DNA of 33,491 nt from Gemmataceae bacterium (GTDB taxonomy: Bacteria; Planctomycetota; Planctomycetia; Gemmatales; Gemmataceae), in the NCBI GenBank assembly GCA_019752375.1, contig JAIEMG010000288.1, forward strand, positions 1 to 33,491, in the 5' to 3' direction. Below, one piece after another: positions 24,130-31,532 of this stretch. Position numbers and translations under genes: made by a program. Position 1 is the first letter of the stretch. Every line of letters begins with the position of its first letter. The notes below the pieces were generated by a model, which was given only the letters and a program-made list of their open reading frames with translations, made no database searches and was not told the origin of the DNA.

Positions 24130-24178
24130 TGCGAGCGGGGGCGTCGGGTTCCACGGGAAGCGACGGCCCCGCTTGCGA
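24130..24178 (+). terminator. Imperfect hairpin after the TPR gene
   Basis: TGCGAGCGGGGGCGTCG pairs with CGACGGCCCCGCTTGCGA with a few mismatches or G-U pairs and a 14-nt loop. It starts 24 nt after the TPR stop codon. The following ATTTAG is only weakly T-rich. Confidence 0.4.
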
Positions 24179-24316
24179 TTTAGTAGTTGCCGGCTGCGAC
24201 AAATTTGCCACACCCCGGCGAAGGGAATGCGAAAAACACGCTGGCCCTTCCCGGTAAACCTGGCAAAATGATTCTGTCCGGTCGACCCCGCCTTCACCGC
24301 TTGTCCGGAGTTCGCG

Positions 24317-25837
24317 ATGACCCGCCGACGATTACGCTGGGGACAGGTCCATGTTGCCTGGCTGGCGTTTTTGGCTTCCGCCGGCCTGCTGGTCGGTTTG
24401 GTCGCCTTACTGATGTGGAACCCCGGCCGCTATGCTTCCAGCACCGAACCGCTGGTCGTCTACTGTGCTGCGGGCATCAAGGCGCCCGTCGAGGCGGCGG
24501 CCCAGGCGTACGAAAAGGAATATGGCGTGCCGGTGCAGCTCCAGTACGGCGGCTCGCAGACGCTCCTGGCCAACATCGAAGTCGCGCAAAAGGGCGACCT
24601 CTACCTCCCCGCCGACGATAGCTACGTGGACCTGGCCCGTCAGAAAGGCCTGCTTGCCGAGACGATCCCACTGGCCGAGATGAAACCAGTGCTGGTGGTG
24701 CGCCGGGGCAATCCGCACAAGGTGGTCTCGCTTGCGGAACTGCTGAAGACGAACCTGCGCGTCTGCCAGGCGAACCCCGACGCGGCCGCGGTCGGCAAGC
24801 TGACGCAGGAAGCACTGCTCAAGACCGGTCAATGGGACGCGCTCAAGAAACGTACCATCGTCTTCAAGCCGACCGTCAACGACGTGGCCAACGACATCAA
24901 GGTCGGTGCGGTGGATGCGGGCATCGTCTGGGACGCCACCGCATCGCAGTATCCCGAGCTGGAAGTGATCGATGCGCCCGAGCTGGCGGCGAAACCGGCG
25001 CGCATCTCGATTGGCGTCCTTCGGAACACCACGCAGCCGACCGCGGCCCTGCGGTTTGCACGCTACCTCGCCGCCGGCGACCGGGGCTTACCGGAATTCA
25101 AGAAGCAGGGGTTCAAACCCGTCGATGGCGATGACTGGGCGCTGGAGCCGGAAATCAAGATGCTGGCCGGCTCCATGCTGCGGCCCGCCATCGACGACAC
25201 GATCAAGGACTTCGAGGAGCGCGAAGGCGTCCATGTGACGCGCGTTTACAACGGCTGCGGCATCCTGGTCGCCCAGATGCAGGCGGGCCAGAAGCCGGAC
25301 GCGTACTTCGCCTGCGACAAGTCGTTCCTGGACCAGGTCAACGACATTTTCATCGATGCGGTGGACGTCTCCACCAATCAACTCGTCATCCTCGTCCCCA
25401 AGGGCAATCCGCGGCAGATCAAGTCGATGGAAGACCTCGGCAACCCGGGCCTGCGCATTGGCATCGGCCACGAAAAGCAGTGTGCGATGGGGGCCTTGAC
25501 GCAGACCACGCTCAAGGCCGGCAAGGTGCAGAACAAGGTGATGAAGAACGTCGTCGTCCAGTCGCCGACGGGCGACCTGCTCGTCAACCAGATGCGGGCA
25601 AAGTCGCTGGACGCGGCGATCGCTTACGTCAGCAACGCCAAGACCGCCGAGCATGAGCTGGACTGGATCCCGATCGACATCCCATGCGCCATCGCGGTGC
25701 AGCCGGTGGCCGTGGGCAAGGAATCGAAGCAGAAGCATCTGACGCAGCGGTTGCTGGACCGGCTGCGCTCGGCCGAATCGCGCCACCAGTTCGAGAAGTC
25801 GGGCTTCCACTGGCAGCAGAAGGCGGAGTCGAAATGA
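24317..25837 (+). CDS. modA: Molybdate/tungstate-type binding protein with two tandem SBP domains
   Basis: A 506-residue membrane-anchored or lipid-free exported protein. A hydrophobic segment at about 14-33 (AWLAFLASAGLLVGLVALLM) acts as a signal anchor. Domain 1 (about 45-270) begins PLVVYCAAGIKAPVEAAAQA and contains LQYGGSQTLLANIE and DLYLPADDSYVDLA; domain 2 (about 277-500) begins EIKMLAGSMLRPAIDDTIKD and contains VYNGCGILVAQMQ and DAYFACDKSFLDQV. Both follow the ModA/WtpA pattern, so this is a duplicated binding domain in one chain; ordinary ModA proteins have one domain of about 250 residues. It is the first gene of an ABC operon, coupled to the permease by an ATGA overlap. The ligand could be molybdate, tungstate or a related oxyanion. 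Confidence 0.85.
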   Translation: MTRRRLRWGQVHVAWLAFLASAGLLVGLVALLMWNPGRYASSTEPLVVYCAAGIKAPVEAAAQAYEKEYGVPVQLQYGGSQTLLANIEVAQKGDLYLPADDSYVDLARQKGLLAETIPLAEMKPVLVVRRGNPHKVVSLAELLKTNLRVCQANPDAAAVGKLTQEALLKTGQWDALKKRTIVFKPTVNDVANDIKVGAVDAGIVWDATASQYPELEVIDAPELAAKPARISIGVLRNTTQPTAALRFARYLAAGDRGLPEFKKQGFKPVDGDDWALEPEIKMLAGSMLRPAIDDTIKDFEEREGVHVTRVYNGCGILVAQMQAGQKPDAYFACDKSFLDQVNDIFIDAVDVSTNQLVILVPKGNPRQIKSMEDLGNPGLRIGIGHEKQCAMGALTQTTLKAGKVQNKVMKNVVVQSPTGDLLVNQMRAKSLDAAIAYVSNAKTAEHELDWIPIDIPCAIAVQPVAVGKESKQKHLTQRLLDRLRSAESRHQFEKSGFHWQQKAESK

Positions 25838-26892
25838 GCGTGGCTGCTCCGCCGCAAACGCCGCCTCGGCGAGTCGGGTCGGACGTGCCGTTCCTTCTCG
25901 GACTGTCGCTCCTGGGCTGCACTTACCTCCTTCTCATCATCCTGATGCTGGCGGCCGACCTGTCGTTCACCACGCCGGGCCATCTGTGGCAGGCGCTGGC
26001 CAGCAGAGAGATCCAGTACGCCGTCAAGCTGAGCCTGGTTTCCTGCAGCATCACCACTATCCTGTCTCTCTGGGTCGGGGTGCCGCTCGGCTACCTGCTG
26101 TCGCGCCAGCAAGTCCCCGGCAAGTGGCTGGTGGAAGCGATCATCGACATCCCCATCGTGTTGCCGCCCCTCGTCGTCGGCCTGAGCTTGCTGATCCTGT
26201 TCATGACGCCGCCGGGCCGAGCGCTGGAAAACGTCACGCGCTCGCACATGGGTTTCGTGCTCGCGTTCATCGTGCTGCCCCTGGCCTTGGGGCCGGGGCT
26301 GCTGCTGGCAATCAAGATCGTCTTTGCAGCGCTGGGTGAAGCCTTCCCGATTTCCGGAGCGATTGCCTGGCCCATGGCGATCGGCATCGGAGTCGTGACC
26401 GTCTTCTTGCTGGCGGCAACCGGGCTGGGCGGAATCCTCGAGCCCTGGTGCCAGCGGCACTTCGGCACGTCGATCACCTACGCGATTCCCAGCGTGATCC
26501 TGGCCCAGTTCTCGGTTTCGTGCGCCTTCGCGGTGCGGACCATGCGCGTGACCTTCGACCAGATCAATCCGCGCGCCGAGCAGGTCGCCCTCACGTTGGG
26601 TTGCAGCCGGAGCCAGGCCTTCTGGATGGTCGTCCTGCCCGAGGCGAAGCGCGGCCTGCTGACGGCGGCGACGCTGGCCTGGGCGCGGGCGCTGGGCGAG
26701 TTCGGACCGATCCTGGTCTTTTCCGGCGCCACACGCATGAAGACCGAGGTGCTGTCTACCACCGTGTTCCTGGAATTGAGCATCGGCAACATCGAGGCTG
26801 CGGTGGCGGTGTCGCTCATCATGGTGCTGGCGGCCCTCGTGGTGCTGGTCATCGTCCGGCTGTTCGGCGTGCGCGACGCGCGCGTCCTGTGA
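25834..26892 (+). CDS. modB: ABC transporter permease, ModB-like
   Basis: A 352-residue inner membrane protein with about six hydrophobic segments, starting with FLLGLSLLGCTYLLLIILML. The cytoplasmic EAA loop that docks to the ATPase is visible as EQVALTLGCSRSQAFWMVVL, followed by GLLTAATLAWARALGEFGPI, typical of molybdate and sulfate permeases. The start at 25834 overlaps the modA stop codon (ATGA); the frame is open further upstream but those residues are not membrane-like. A longer periplasmic loop than usual lies in the middle (about residues 180-230, GPGLLLAIKIVFAALGEAFP and surrounding hydrophobics), so the number of spans may be above six. It forms a transporter with the double-domain binding protein and the following ATPase. 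Confidence 0.88.
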   Translation: MSVAAPPQTPPRRVGSDVPFLLGLSLLGCTYLLLIILMLAADLSFTTPGHLWQALASREIQYAVKLSLVSCSITTILSLWVGVPLGYLLSRQQVPGKWLVEAIIDIPIVLPPLVVGLSLLILFMTPPGRALENVTRSHMGFVLAFIVLPLALGPGLLLAIKIVFAALGEAFPISGAIAWPMAIGIGVVTVFLLAATGLGGILEPWCQRHFGTSITYAIPSVILAQFSVSCAFAVRTMRVTFDQINPRAEQVALTLGCSRSQAFWMVVLPEAKRGLLTAATLAWARALGEFGPILVFSGATRMKTEVLSTTVFLELSIGNIEAAVAVSLIMVLAALVVLVIVRLFGVRDARVL

Positions 26893-26905
26893 AAGGCCCC
26901 AAGCG

Positions 26906-27589
26906 TTGATTGCCGTCTCCAACTTGCTGGTCGCTCAGGGCAACTTCTCGCTGCGGGACGTAAGCTTCACGGTTCCGACGGGGCAGTATGGCGTGCTCAT
27001 GGGCCGTACCGGCAGCGGCAAGACGACACTGCTGGAAGTGATCTGCGGTTTGCGACGCGTCCTGAGCGGCCGCGTCCAGCTGCTGGACCGCGACGTGACC
27101 GCACTCAAGCCCGCCGAGCGCGGCGTCGGCTACGTCCCGCAGGACCGGGCACTGTTCGCGACCATGACGGTGCGCGAGCACCTGGCCTTTGCGCTGGAAG
27201 TGCGGCGCTGGAGCCGGTCGGCGATTCGCGAGCGCGTGGCGGAACTGGCCCAGCTCCTTGGCATCGACGAACTGTTGCACCGCTACCCCGTGGGCCTCTC
27301 CGGCGGCGAAGCGCAGCGGGTCGCGCTGGGTCGAGCCCTGGCGATGCGGCCCGGCGTCCTGCTGCTGGATGAGCCGCTCAGCGCCCTGGACGAAGGCACG
27401 CGCGAGGAGATGTTCGACCTGTTACGCGCGGTACGGAAGCAAACGGAAGTCACGGTGCTGCACATCACGCACAGCCCATCGGAAGCCCAGCGCCTGGCGG
27501 ACCGCGTTTACCTGCTGCGCCAGGGACGGGTCGAGGAAGTGGCGGACGTCCAAGCGCCCGCGACCGACACGCGTATTCAACTACCGTGA
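26906..27589 (+). CDS. modC: ABC transporter ATP-binding protein, ModC-like
   Basis: A 227-residue ATPase of the molybdate/sulfate importer type. Walker A is GRTGSGKTT (33-41), the Q-loop is YVPQDRALF, the signature is LSGGEAQR (131-138), Walker B is VLLLDEPLSALDE with D155/E156, and the switch His is in HITHS. It starts at a TTG (26906), 13 nt after the permease gene; only a weak AAAGG lies upstream, so translation may depend on coupling. The length covers just the nucleotide-binding domain: the C-terminal MOP domain (about 65 residues) that binds molybdate in many ModC proteins is missing. Feedback control by the ligand through this subunit is therefore not expected. Confidence 0.85.
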   Translation: MIAVSNLLVAQGNFSLRDVSFTVPTGQYGVLMGRTGSGKTTLLEVICGLRRVLSGRVQLLDRDVTALKPAERGVGYVPQDRALFATMTVREHLAFALEVRRWSRSAIRERVAELAQLLGIDELLHRYPVGLSGGEAQRVALGRALAMRPGVLLLDEPLSALDEGTREEMFDLLRAVRKQTEVTVLHITHSPSEAQRLADRVYLLRQGRVEEVADVQAPATDTRIQLP

Positions 27590-27870
27590 TGCAAGGTGCT
27601 GCGTGAACGTCCAACACCGAAACGAACCGCCGCTCGTTCCCAAGCCCGGCCCTCCTACCCACTCATTGAGGCAGCACTCTAGTACTACAACGCTACGTCC
27701 ACGGGAAGGATCGGCGTCTGTGTCTGTAGCCGCAGGCTTCAGCCTGCGGAGTGGCGTCTGCCGGCCCTGCGATGCACTTCCGCAGGCTGAAGCCTGCGGC
27801 TACAGACGTTTATGACGAATCCTGCTTTCAACCTAGCGTTGTAGAATTAGTGTTCTTGGGATCAAGAACA
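27590..27870. other. Intergenic space between modC and galE with nested inverted repeats
   Basis: No gene is supported. It holds family B palindromes (27722-27807) enclosed by an outer inverted pair, CTACAACGCTA (27685-27695) and TAGCGTTGTAG (27834-27844). It ends with a 10-bp hairpin abutting galE. Confidence 0.65.
27722..27807. repeat. REP-like nested palindrome, family B, copy 1
   Basis: Two perfect 29-nt inverted arms (27722-27750, 27779-27807) flank a 28-nt loop. Each arm contains CCGCAGGC-TTCA-GCCTGCGG, an 8-bp hairpin. A degenerate copy lies at 30047-30140. The pair of arms has the layout of a BIME made of two opposed REP units. Confidence 0.8.
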
Positions 27871-27872
27871 CT
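27849..27872. terminator. Hairpin at the 3' end of galE
   Basis: AGTGTTCTTG and CAAGAACACT form a perfect 10-bp stem with a 4-nt loop. On the minus strand it begins inside the last codon of galE. There is no T run, so termination is possible but not certain. Confidence 0.4.
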
Positions 27873-28854
27873 AGTCCTCATAGCCGTGCGGATGACGGCG
27901 ATGCCAGTTCCAGGCCGTCTCCAAGATTGGCCGCAGTTCGGGATAACGTGGCCGCCAGCCGAGTTCGCGCTGGATTTTGTCCGACGCGGCGACCAGAACG
28001 GGCGGATCGCCCGCCCGTCGCGGTCCCTCGCGCACTGGGATGAACTTGCCAGTCACCTCTTCCGCGGTCCGGACCACTTCCCGGACGCTGTAGCCCCGCC
28101 CAATGCCCAGATTATAGCGCAGGGCTTCACCGCGCTGGAGGCGTTCCAGGGCCAGGAGGTGGGCCTCGGCCAGGTCCTCTACATGGACGTAATCGCGGAT
28201 GCAGGTGCCGTCCGGAGTCGGGTAGTCGGTGCCGAACACGTCGATCGCGGGCCGTTGCCCCAGGGCCACCTGGAGAACGAGGGGAATCAGGTGGGTCTCG
28301 GGGTCGTGGTCCTCGCCGATGCTGCCGTCCGGCGCCGCGCCGGCGGCGTTGAAGTAGCGAAGGGCCGCGAACCCCCAGCCGTACGCGGCCGCATAGTCGG
28401 TCAAGGCCCACTCTACCGCCAGCTTGCCGCGGCCATAGGGATTGATTGGTTGCTGGGGCTCATCCTCGGTAATCGGCACGCGCAACGGCGCGCCGTATGT
28501 GGCCGCCGTGCTGGAAAACACGAAACGGCTGATGCCATGGCGGCGCAGACACTCAATCATGTTCAGGGTGTTGACCAGGTTGTTCTGATAGTACGCTCCC
28601 GGATCCTGCACGGATTCACCGACGTAATTATAGGCGGCAAAGTGGACTGCCGCCTCGGTCCGGGTCTCGACGACCACCTGCTCCAGGCGCTCCAGGTCCG
28701 TCAGGCCCGCCACGATCAAGCGGTCAGCCGGCACCGCGCCGCGGTGGCCGCGAGACAGGTCGTCGTAGACCCAGACGTCATGCCCCCGGGACAGAAACAG
28801 GCGGACGGCGTGGCTGCCGATGTAGCCAGCGCCGCCGAGGACGAGAATGCGCAT
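27871..28854 (-). CDS. galE: UDP-glucose 4-epimerase
   Basis: A 327-residue short-chain dehydrogenase-type enzyme. The NAD-binding loop is GGAGYIG (7-13). The catalytic triad is formed by S115/T116 (FSSTAATYG), Y140 and K144 (NPYGRGK). Further family marks are HFAAYNYVGESV, LRYFNAAGA and TPDGTCIRDYVHV. It interconverts UDP-galactose and UDP-glucose, the last step of the Leloir pathway and a source of UDP-galactose for polysaccharides. The start at 28854 is chosen because the Rossmann fold begins there; the open frame adds seven residues. galK and a family 2 glycosidase lie downstream, suggesting galactose use, but the gene is not in one operon with them. Confidence 0.93.
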   Translation of the reverse strand: MRILVLGGAGYIGSHAVRLFLSRGHDVWVYDDLSRGHRGAVPADRLIVAGLTDLERLEQVVVETRTEAAVHFAAYNYVGESVQDPGAYYQNNLVNTLNMIECLRRHGISRFVFSSTAATYGAPLRVPITEDEPQQPINPYGRGKLAVEWALTDYAAAYGWGFAALRYFNAAGAAPDGSIGEDHDPETHLIPLVLQVALGQRPAIDVFGTDYPTPDGTCIRDYVHVEDLAEAHLLALERLQRGEALRYNLGIGRGYSVREVVRTAEEVTGKFIPVREGPRRAGDPPVLVAASDKIQRELGWRPRYPELRPILETAWNWHRRHPHGYED

Positions 28855-29116
28855 CGTGAGAGTTCCCCGGTGCAAAGAGGTTCAGGAACCGGTTCGGCGG
28901 GCACCTACGCTTGCCCGACATAACGCTGAGGTTGTGCAGCAAGTTCGATACCGATGGCCGCGTATCGTCGTGGTAGTCCAAGACCACGAAATCGAAACCG
29001 AGAAACGACAGCGCCCAGGAACCAAGATTGGCAATCCGCGGCGCTCGATTTGCCGCATTTGATCGAGTCGGCCGCGCGACCGACGGACCGGAACCCAACA
29101 GAAGAGGAGAACGATC

Positions 29117-29614
29117 ATGCTGTGGATGGATTCGCTGAGGGACTTGCTCGTCGATCAGCTCCAGGACCTCTACAGTGCGGAGAAGCAGCTCGTAAAGGCG
29201 CTGCCCCAGATGGCCAGCGCCGCCGAGTCGGACGAGCTGCGCCAAGGCTTCGAGGAGCATCTTGTGCAGACCAGGAACCACGTCAACCGCCTGGAACGCG
29301 CCTTCGAGAAGCTTGGCGCCGCGCTTAAGGAGAATACCTGTGAAGCGATGGAAGGATTGATCGAAGAAGGCCAGGAGATCATGAGCCAGTGGGGCGACTC
29401 GGAAGTACGCGACGCGGGACTCATCGCCGCCGCTCAGAAGGTCGAGCACTACGAGATCGCCAGCTACGGCTCGGTCTGCGCCTGGGCCGACCAGCTCGGC
29501 CAGCAAGAAGTCGCCCAGTTGTTACACGAGACGTTGGACGAGGAAAAACAAACCGACGAGAAGCTGACCCACATGGCGGAGCAACAAATCAACCTGCATG
29601 CGATCAAGGGCTGA
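29117..29614 (+). CDS. Ferritin-like YciE/YciF family protein (DUF892)
   Basis: A 165-residue all-helical protein of the YciE/YciF (DUF892) family: the N-terminal LVDQLQDLYSAEKQLVKALP and the later EHLVQTRNHVNRLERAFEKL, KVEHYEIASYGSV and ETLDEEKQTDEKLTHMA segments carry the conserved Glu and His residues of a ferritin-like four-helix bundle that can hold a di-iron centre. The family is linked to stress responses in enterobacteria, but its reaction is not settled. The ATG at 29117 is preceded by a strong AGAGGAGA site. A small basic protein gene follows after 82 nt and may share the transcript. The gene separates galE from galK and has no evident link to sugar use. Confidence 0.88.
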   Translation: MLWMDSLRDLLVDQLQDLYSAEKQLVKALPQMASAAESDELRQGFEEHLVQTRNHVNRLERAFEKLGAALKENTCEAMEGLIEEGQEIMSQWGDSEVRDAGLIAAAQKVEHYEIASYGSVCAWADQLGQQEVAQLLHETLDEEKQTDEKLTHMAEQQINLHAIKG

Positions 29615-29696
29615 GCGCACAGCGGACTATTGATTCTGGCCAGAGAAAGGTGGCCACGGCCCATCCGTTCACGCGGTCGGCCGAAATGAAACTCCC

Positions 29697-29903
29697 ATGG
29701 CACACAGCAAGGGCAAGAGCCCCAAGAAGGGCAGCAACAAGGACTTCGCCGCCAAGCGGACCATGAACCCGCCCGGTGCCGGCAGCCATCAGGGCAACAC
29801 CGGCGACAACAAGGGCTTTCAACAGCACGACCCCGCCAATCGCCTGGGCAGCTTCGAGGGCACCGGCAACCACGCCCGCACCGGCAATCGAGGCCATCAG
29901 TGA
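29697..29903 (+). CDS. Small basic, Gly/Asn-rich protein
   Basis: A 68-residue, very hydrophilic peptide: MAHSKGKSPKKGSNKDFAAK at the start, many Gly, Asn, His and Lys residues, no hydrophobic core and no Cys. It is likely unstructured and could bind nucleic acid or act as a stress protein; KGG-type stress peptides have a similar composition, but I do not see their actual repeat. The ATG at 29697 has only a weak ribosome site. It lies 82 nt after the YciE/YciF gene on the same strand, which would fit a stress unit. That the composition is coherent over the entire frame, unlike the other frames, supports it being real. Function is not known. Confidence 0.5.
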   Translation: MAHSKGKSPKKGSNKDFAAKRTMNPPGAGSHQGNTGDNKGFQQHDPANRLGSFEGTGNHARTGNRGHQ

Positions 29904-29933
29904 AAGGACAGCGCCCAAGCGGGAAGGGATCGG

Positions 29934-30005
29934 CCGGGTGGCACGGGCATTTCTGTCCGTGCGGCAAGGCGACACCGCACGGCCAGAAATGTCCGTGCCA
30001 CCCGG
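29934..30005. repeat. REP-like nested palindrome, family A, copy 2
   Basis: 31-nt inverted arms (29934-29964 and 29975-30005) match at 29 of 31 positions around a 10-nt loop. The core GTGGCACGG[AG]CATTTCTG is shared with copy 1 at 18123-18192. Confidence 0.8.
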
Positions 30006-30046
30006 TTAGTTCCACAGCGCTGCCTCGCGTGAAAGGAACTCTCCCA

Positions 30047-30140
30047 CGTCTGTAGACTGCAGCTTTTATTCAGCCCGAGGAAGCGGCATCGAGTTAGTGG
30101 CAGATTCATTCCGCAGGCTGAAGCTCCCGGCCTACAGACG
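30047..30140. repeat. REP-like palindrome, family B, copy 2 (degenerate)
   Basis: The ends CGTCTGTAG and CTACAGACG are inverted, and CCGCAGGCTGAAGC in the right arm equals the core of family B copy 1. The left arm has drifted, so the full stem no longer pairs. Confidence 0.6.
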
Positions 30141-30226
30141 GTTCCCGTGAATCGTCCTTTCAAACGGGCGCTGGAGACGTAGGCGCTTGTTCGCCGAACG
30201 TGACATCGCAAATCCCCTCCCAAACT

Positions 30227-31324
30227 CTACGCGCCCACCTGCGGCACGAGGATCGTTGGCTGCTGGCCGGTCTGCTGCTCATACGACGTCGCGATGCGTT
30301 CCGCCACTTCCCGGGCAGTGCCGGCGTGCGTGAGGGCCACGATCGATCCGCCGAACCCGCCGCCCGTCAAACGGGCGCCATAGGCGCGGCCGGTCTGACG
30401 GCTCAGTTCCACCAGCAAGTCGATCTCCGGGATCGATACCGCGTAGTCGTCGCGCTGGGATTCGTGCGAGGCATAAAACAGCGCCCCAAGCCGGTTGAGG
30501 TCGCCCGTGCGGATGGCTTCCACTGCCTCACCGACACGGGAGTTCTCGGTCACGACATGGCGCGCTCGGCGGTCCAGGGGGGTAGGTAGCGTGGCCAGGC
30601 GCGGCAGGTCGGCGACCGTCAGGTCGCGGAGTTGACGGACGCCCAGCAATGCGCAAGCGCGTTCGCATTCGGCCCGGCGGGTGTTGTAGTCGCCGGCGGA
30701 GTGCTGGTGCGCAATCCCGGAATTAATGACCACAAGGTCCGCCCCTGGCGGAAGCGGGACGTGTTCGTATCCCAGGGTACGCGTGTCGATGAAGAGCGCC
30801 ATTCCCGGCTCGCCCAGGCTGGCCGCCATGGGATCCATCACTCCCACTTGAGCGCCAACGAAACGATTTTCGACCTGCTGGCCCAGCAGGGCCAGCTCCA
30901 AGTCGTTCAGGCTCAGGCGGAAAGCCTCTCGGAGAGCGCGGAGCAAGGCGACGTCCAGGGCCGCACTCGAGGAGAGGCCACTGCCCAGCGGCACGTTCGA
31001 TTCGACGCGCACGTCAAAGCCACACAGGTGGTGCGCGTTGGCCCGCAGGACCGATGTCACACCCTGGACATAATCGAGCCAGGAACACCGCGGCCGTTCT
31101 TCGCCAAGGCGGTAGAGCAGAAAGGCGGCATCCATATTGCCGCTGGCGGCGCGGACCAGCTTATCGGTGCGTGGGGCCAAGAGCACTCGGCAGCGCTGGG
31201 GGATCACGGTGGGCAAGACGAAGCCGCCATTGTAATCGGTGTGCTCACCGATGAGGTTGACCCGTCCTGGCGCCTCTGCGGCAACCGTCGGGTCGCGCTG
31301 GAACAACGTGCGGAAAGCGTCCAT
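30227..31324 (-). CDS. galK: Galactokinase
   Basis: A 365-residue GHMP-family kinase that phosphorylates galactose at C1. The galactokinase signature GRVNLIGEHTDYN is at 20-32; the ATP loop VPLGSGLSSSAAL lies near residue 120; the third motif GARLTGGGFGGSIVAL is close to the C-terminus. The catalytic Asp is in GVMDPMAASLGE. The start at 31324 places the signature at the usual distance, with an AAGGAAA ribosome site; the open frame extends 70 codons upstream into the divergent intergenic space but is not protein-like. It is divergent from the family 2 glycosidase (208 nt between starts), so one control region may serve both. galE is about 1.4 kb further on; galT is not in the window. Confidence 0.93.
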   Translation of the reverse strand: MDAFRTLFQRDPTVAAEAPGRVNLIGEHTDYNGGFVLPTVIPQRCRVLLAPRTDKLVRAASGNMDAAFLLYRLGEERPRCSWLDYVQGVTSVLRANAHHLCGFDVRVESNVPLGSGLSSSAALDVALLRALREAFRLSLNDLELALLGQQVENRFVGAQVGVMDPMAASLGEPGMALFIDTRTLGYEHVPLPPGADLVVINSGIAHQHSAGDYNTRRAECERACALLGVRQLRDLTVADLPRLATLPTPLDRRARHVVTENSRVGEAVEAIRTGDLNRLGALFYASHESQRDDYAVSIPEIDLLVELSRQTGRAYGARLTGGGFGGSIVALTHAGTAREVAERIATSYEQQTGQQPTILVPQVGA

Positions 31325-31532
31325 TGGTTTGTTTCCTTGTCCGACGAGGCATGCGGGTATCGCGTTTGCACAGTTGGCAAAGTTGCCTGCGCGTCCTGAA
31401 GCCGGGACGCACGAAGAGTGCCAGCCAACCGCGAATTGGCGGATTTCCGACCTTCGCCTCATCGCGCGAGGCGCCGTCCGCGGCCGGACGTGGCCGAAAG
31501 ATTGATTTGAACTCGGGGAGACCGATCCGCTC

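Larger units (their letters stand above)
29904..30226. other. Intergenic stretch with two REP-like elements
   Basis: No gene is supported. It contains family A copy 2 (29934-30005) and the degenerate family B copy 2 (30047-30140). The remaining bases show no recognisable signal. Confidence 0.65.

Noticed and set aside
28847..29116. Protein-like stretch (FVVLDYHDDTRPSVSN) on the minus strand between galE and the YciE/YciF gene
   Set aside because: It reads reasonably but has no start with a ribosome site, runs into galE in another frame and could be a decayed fragment; not enough to call a gene.
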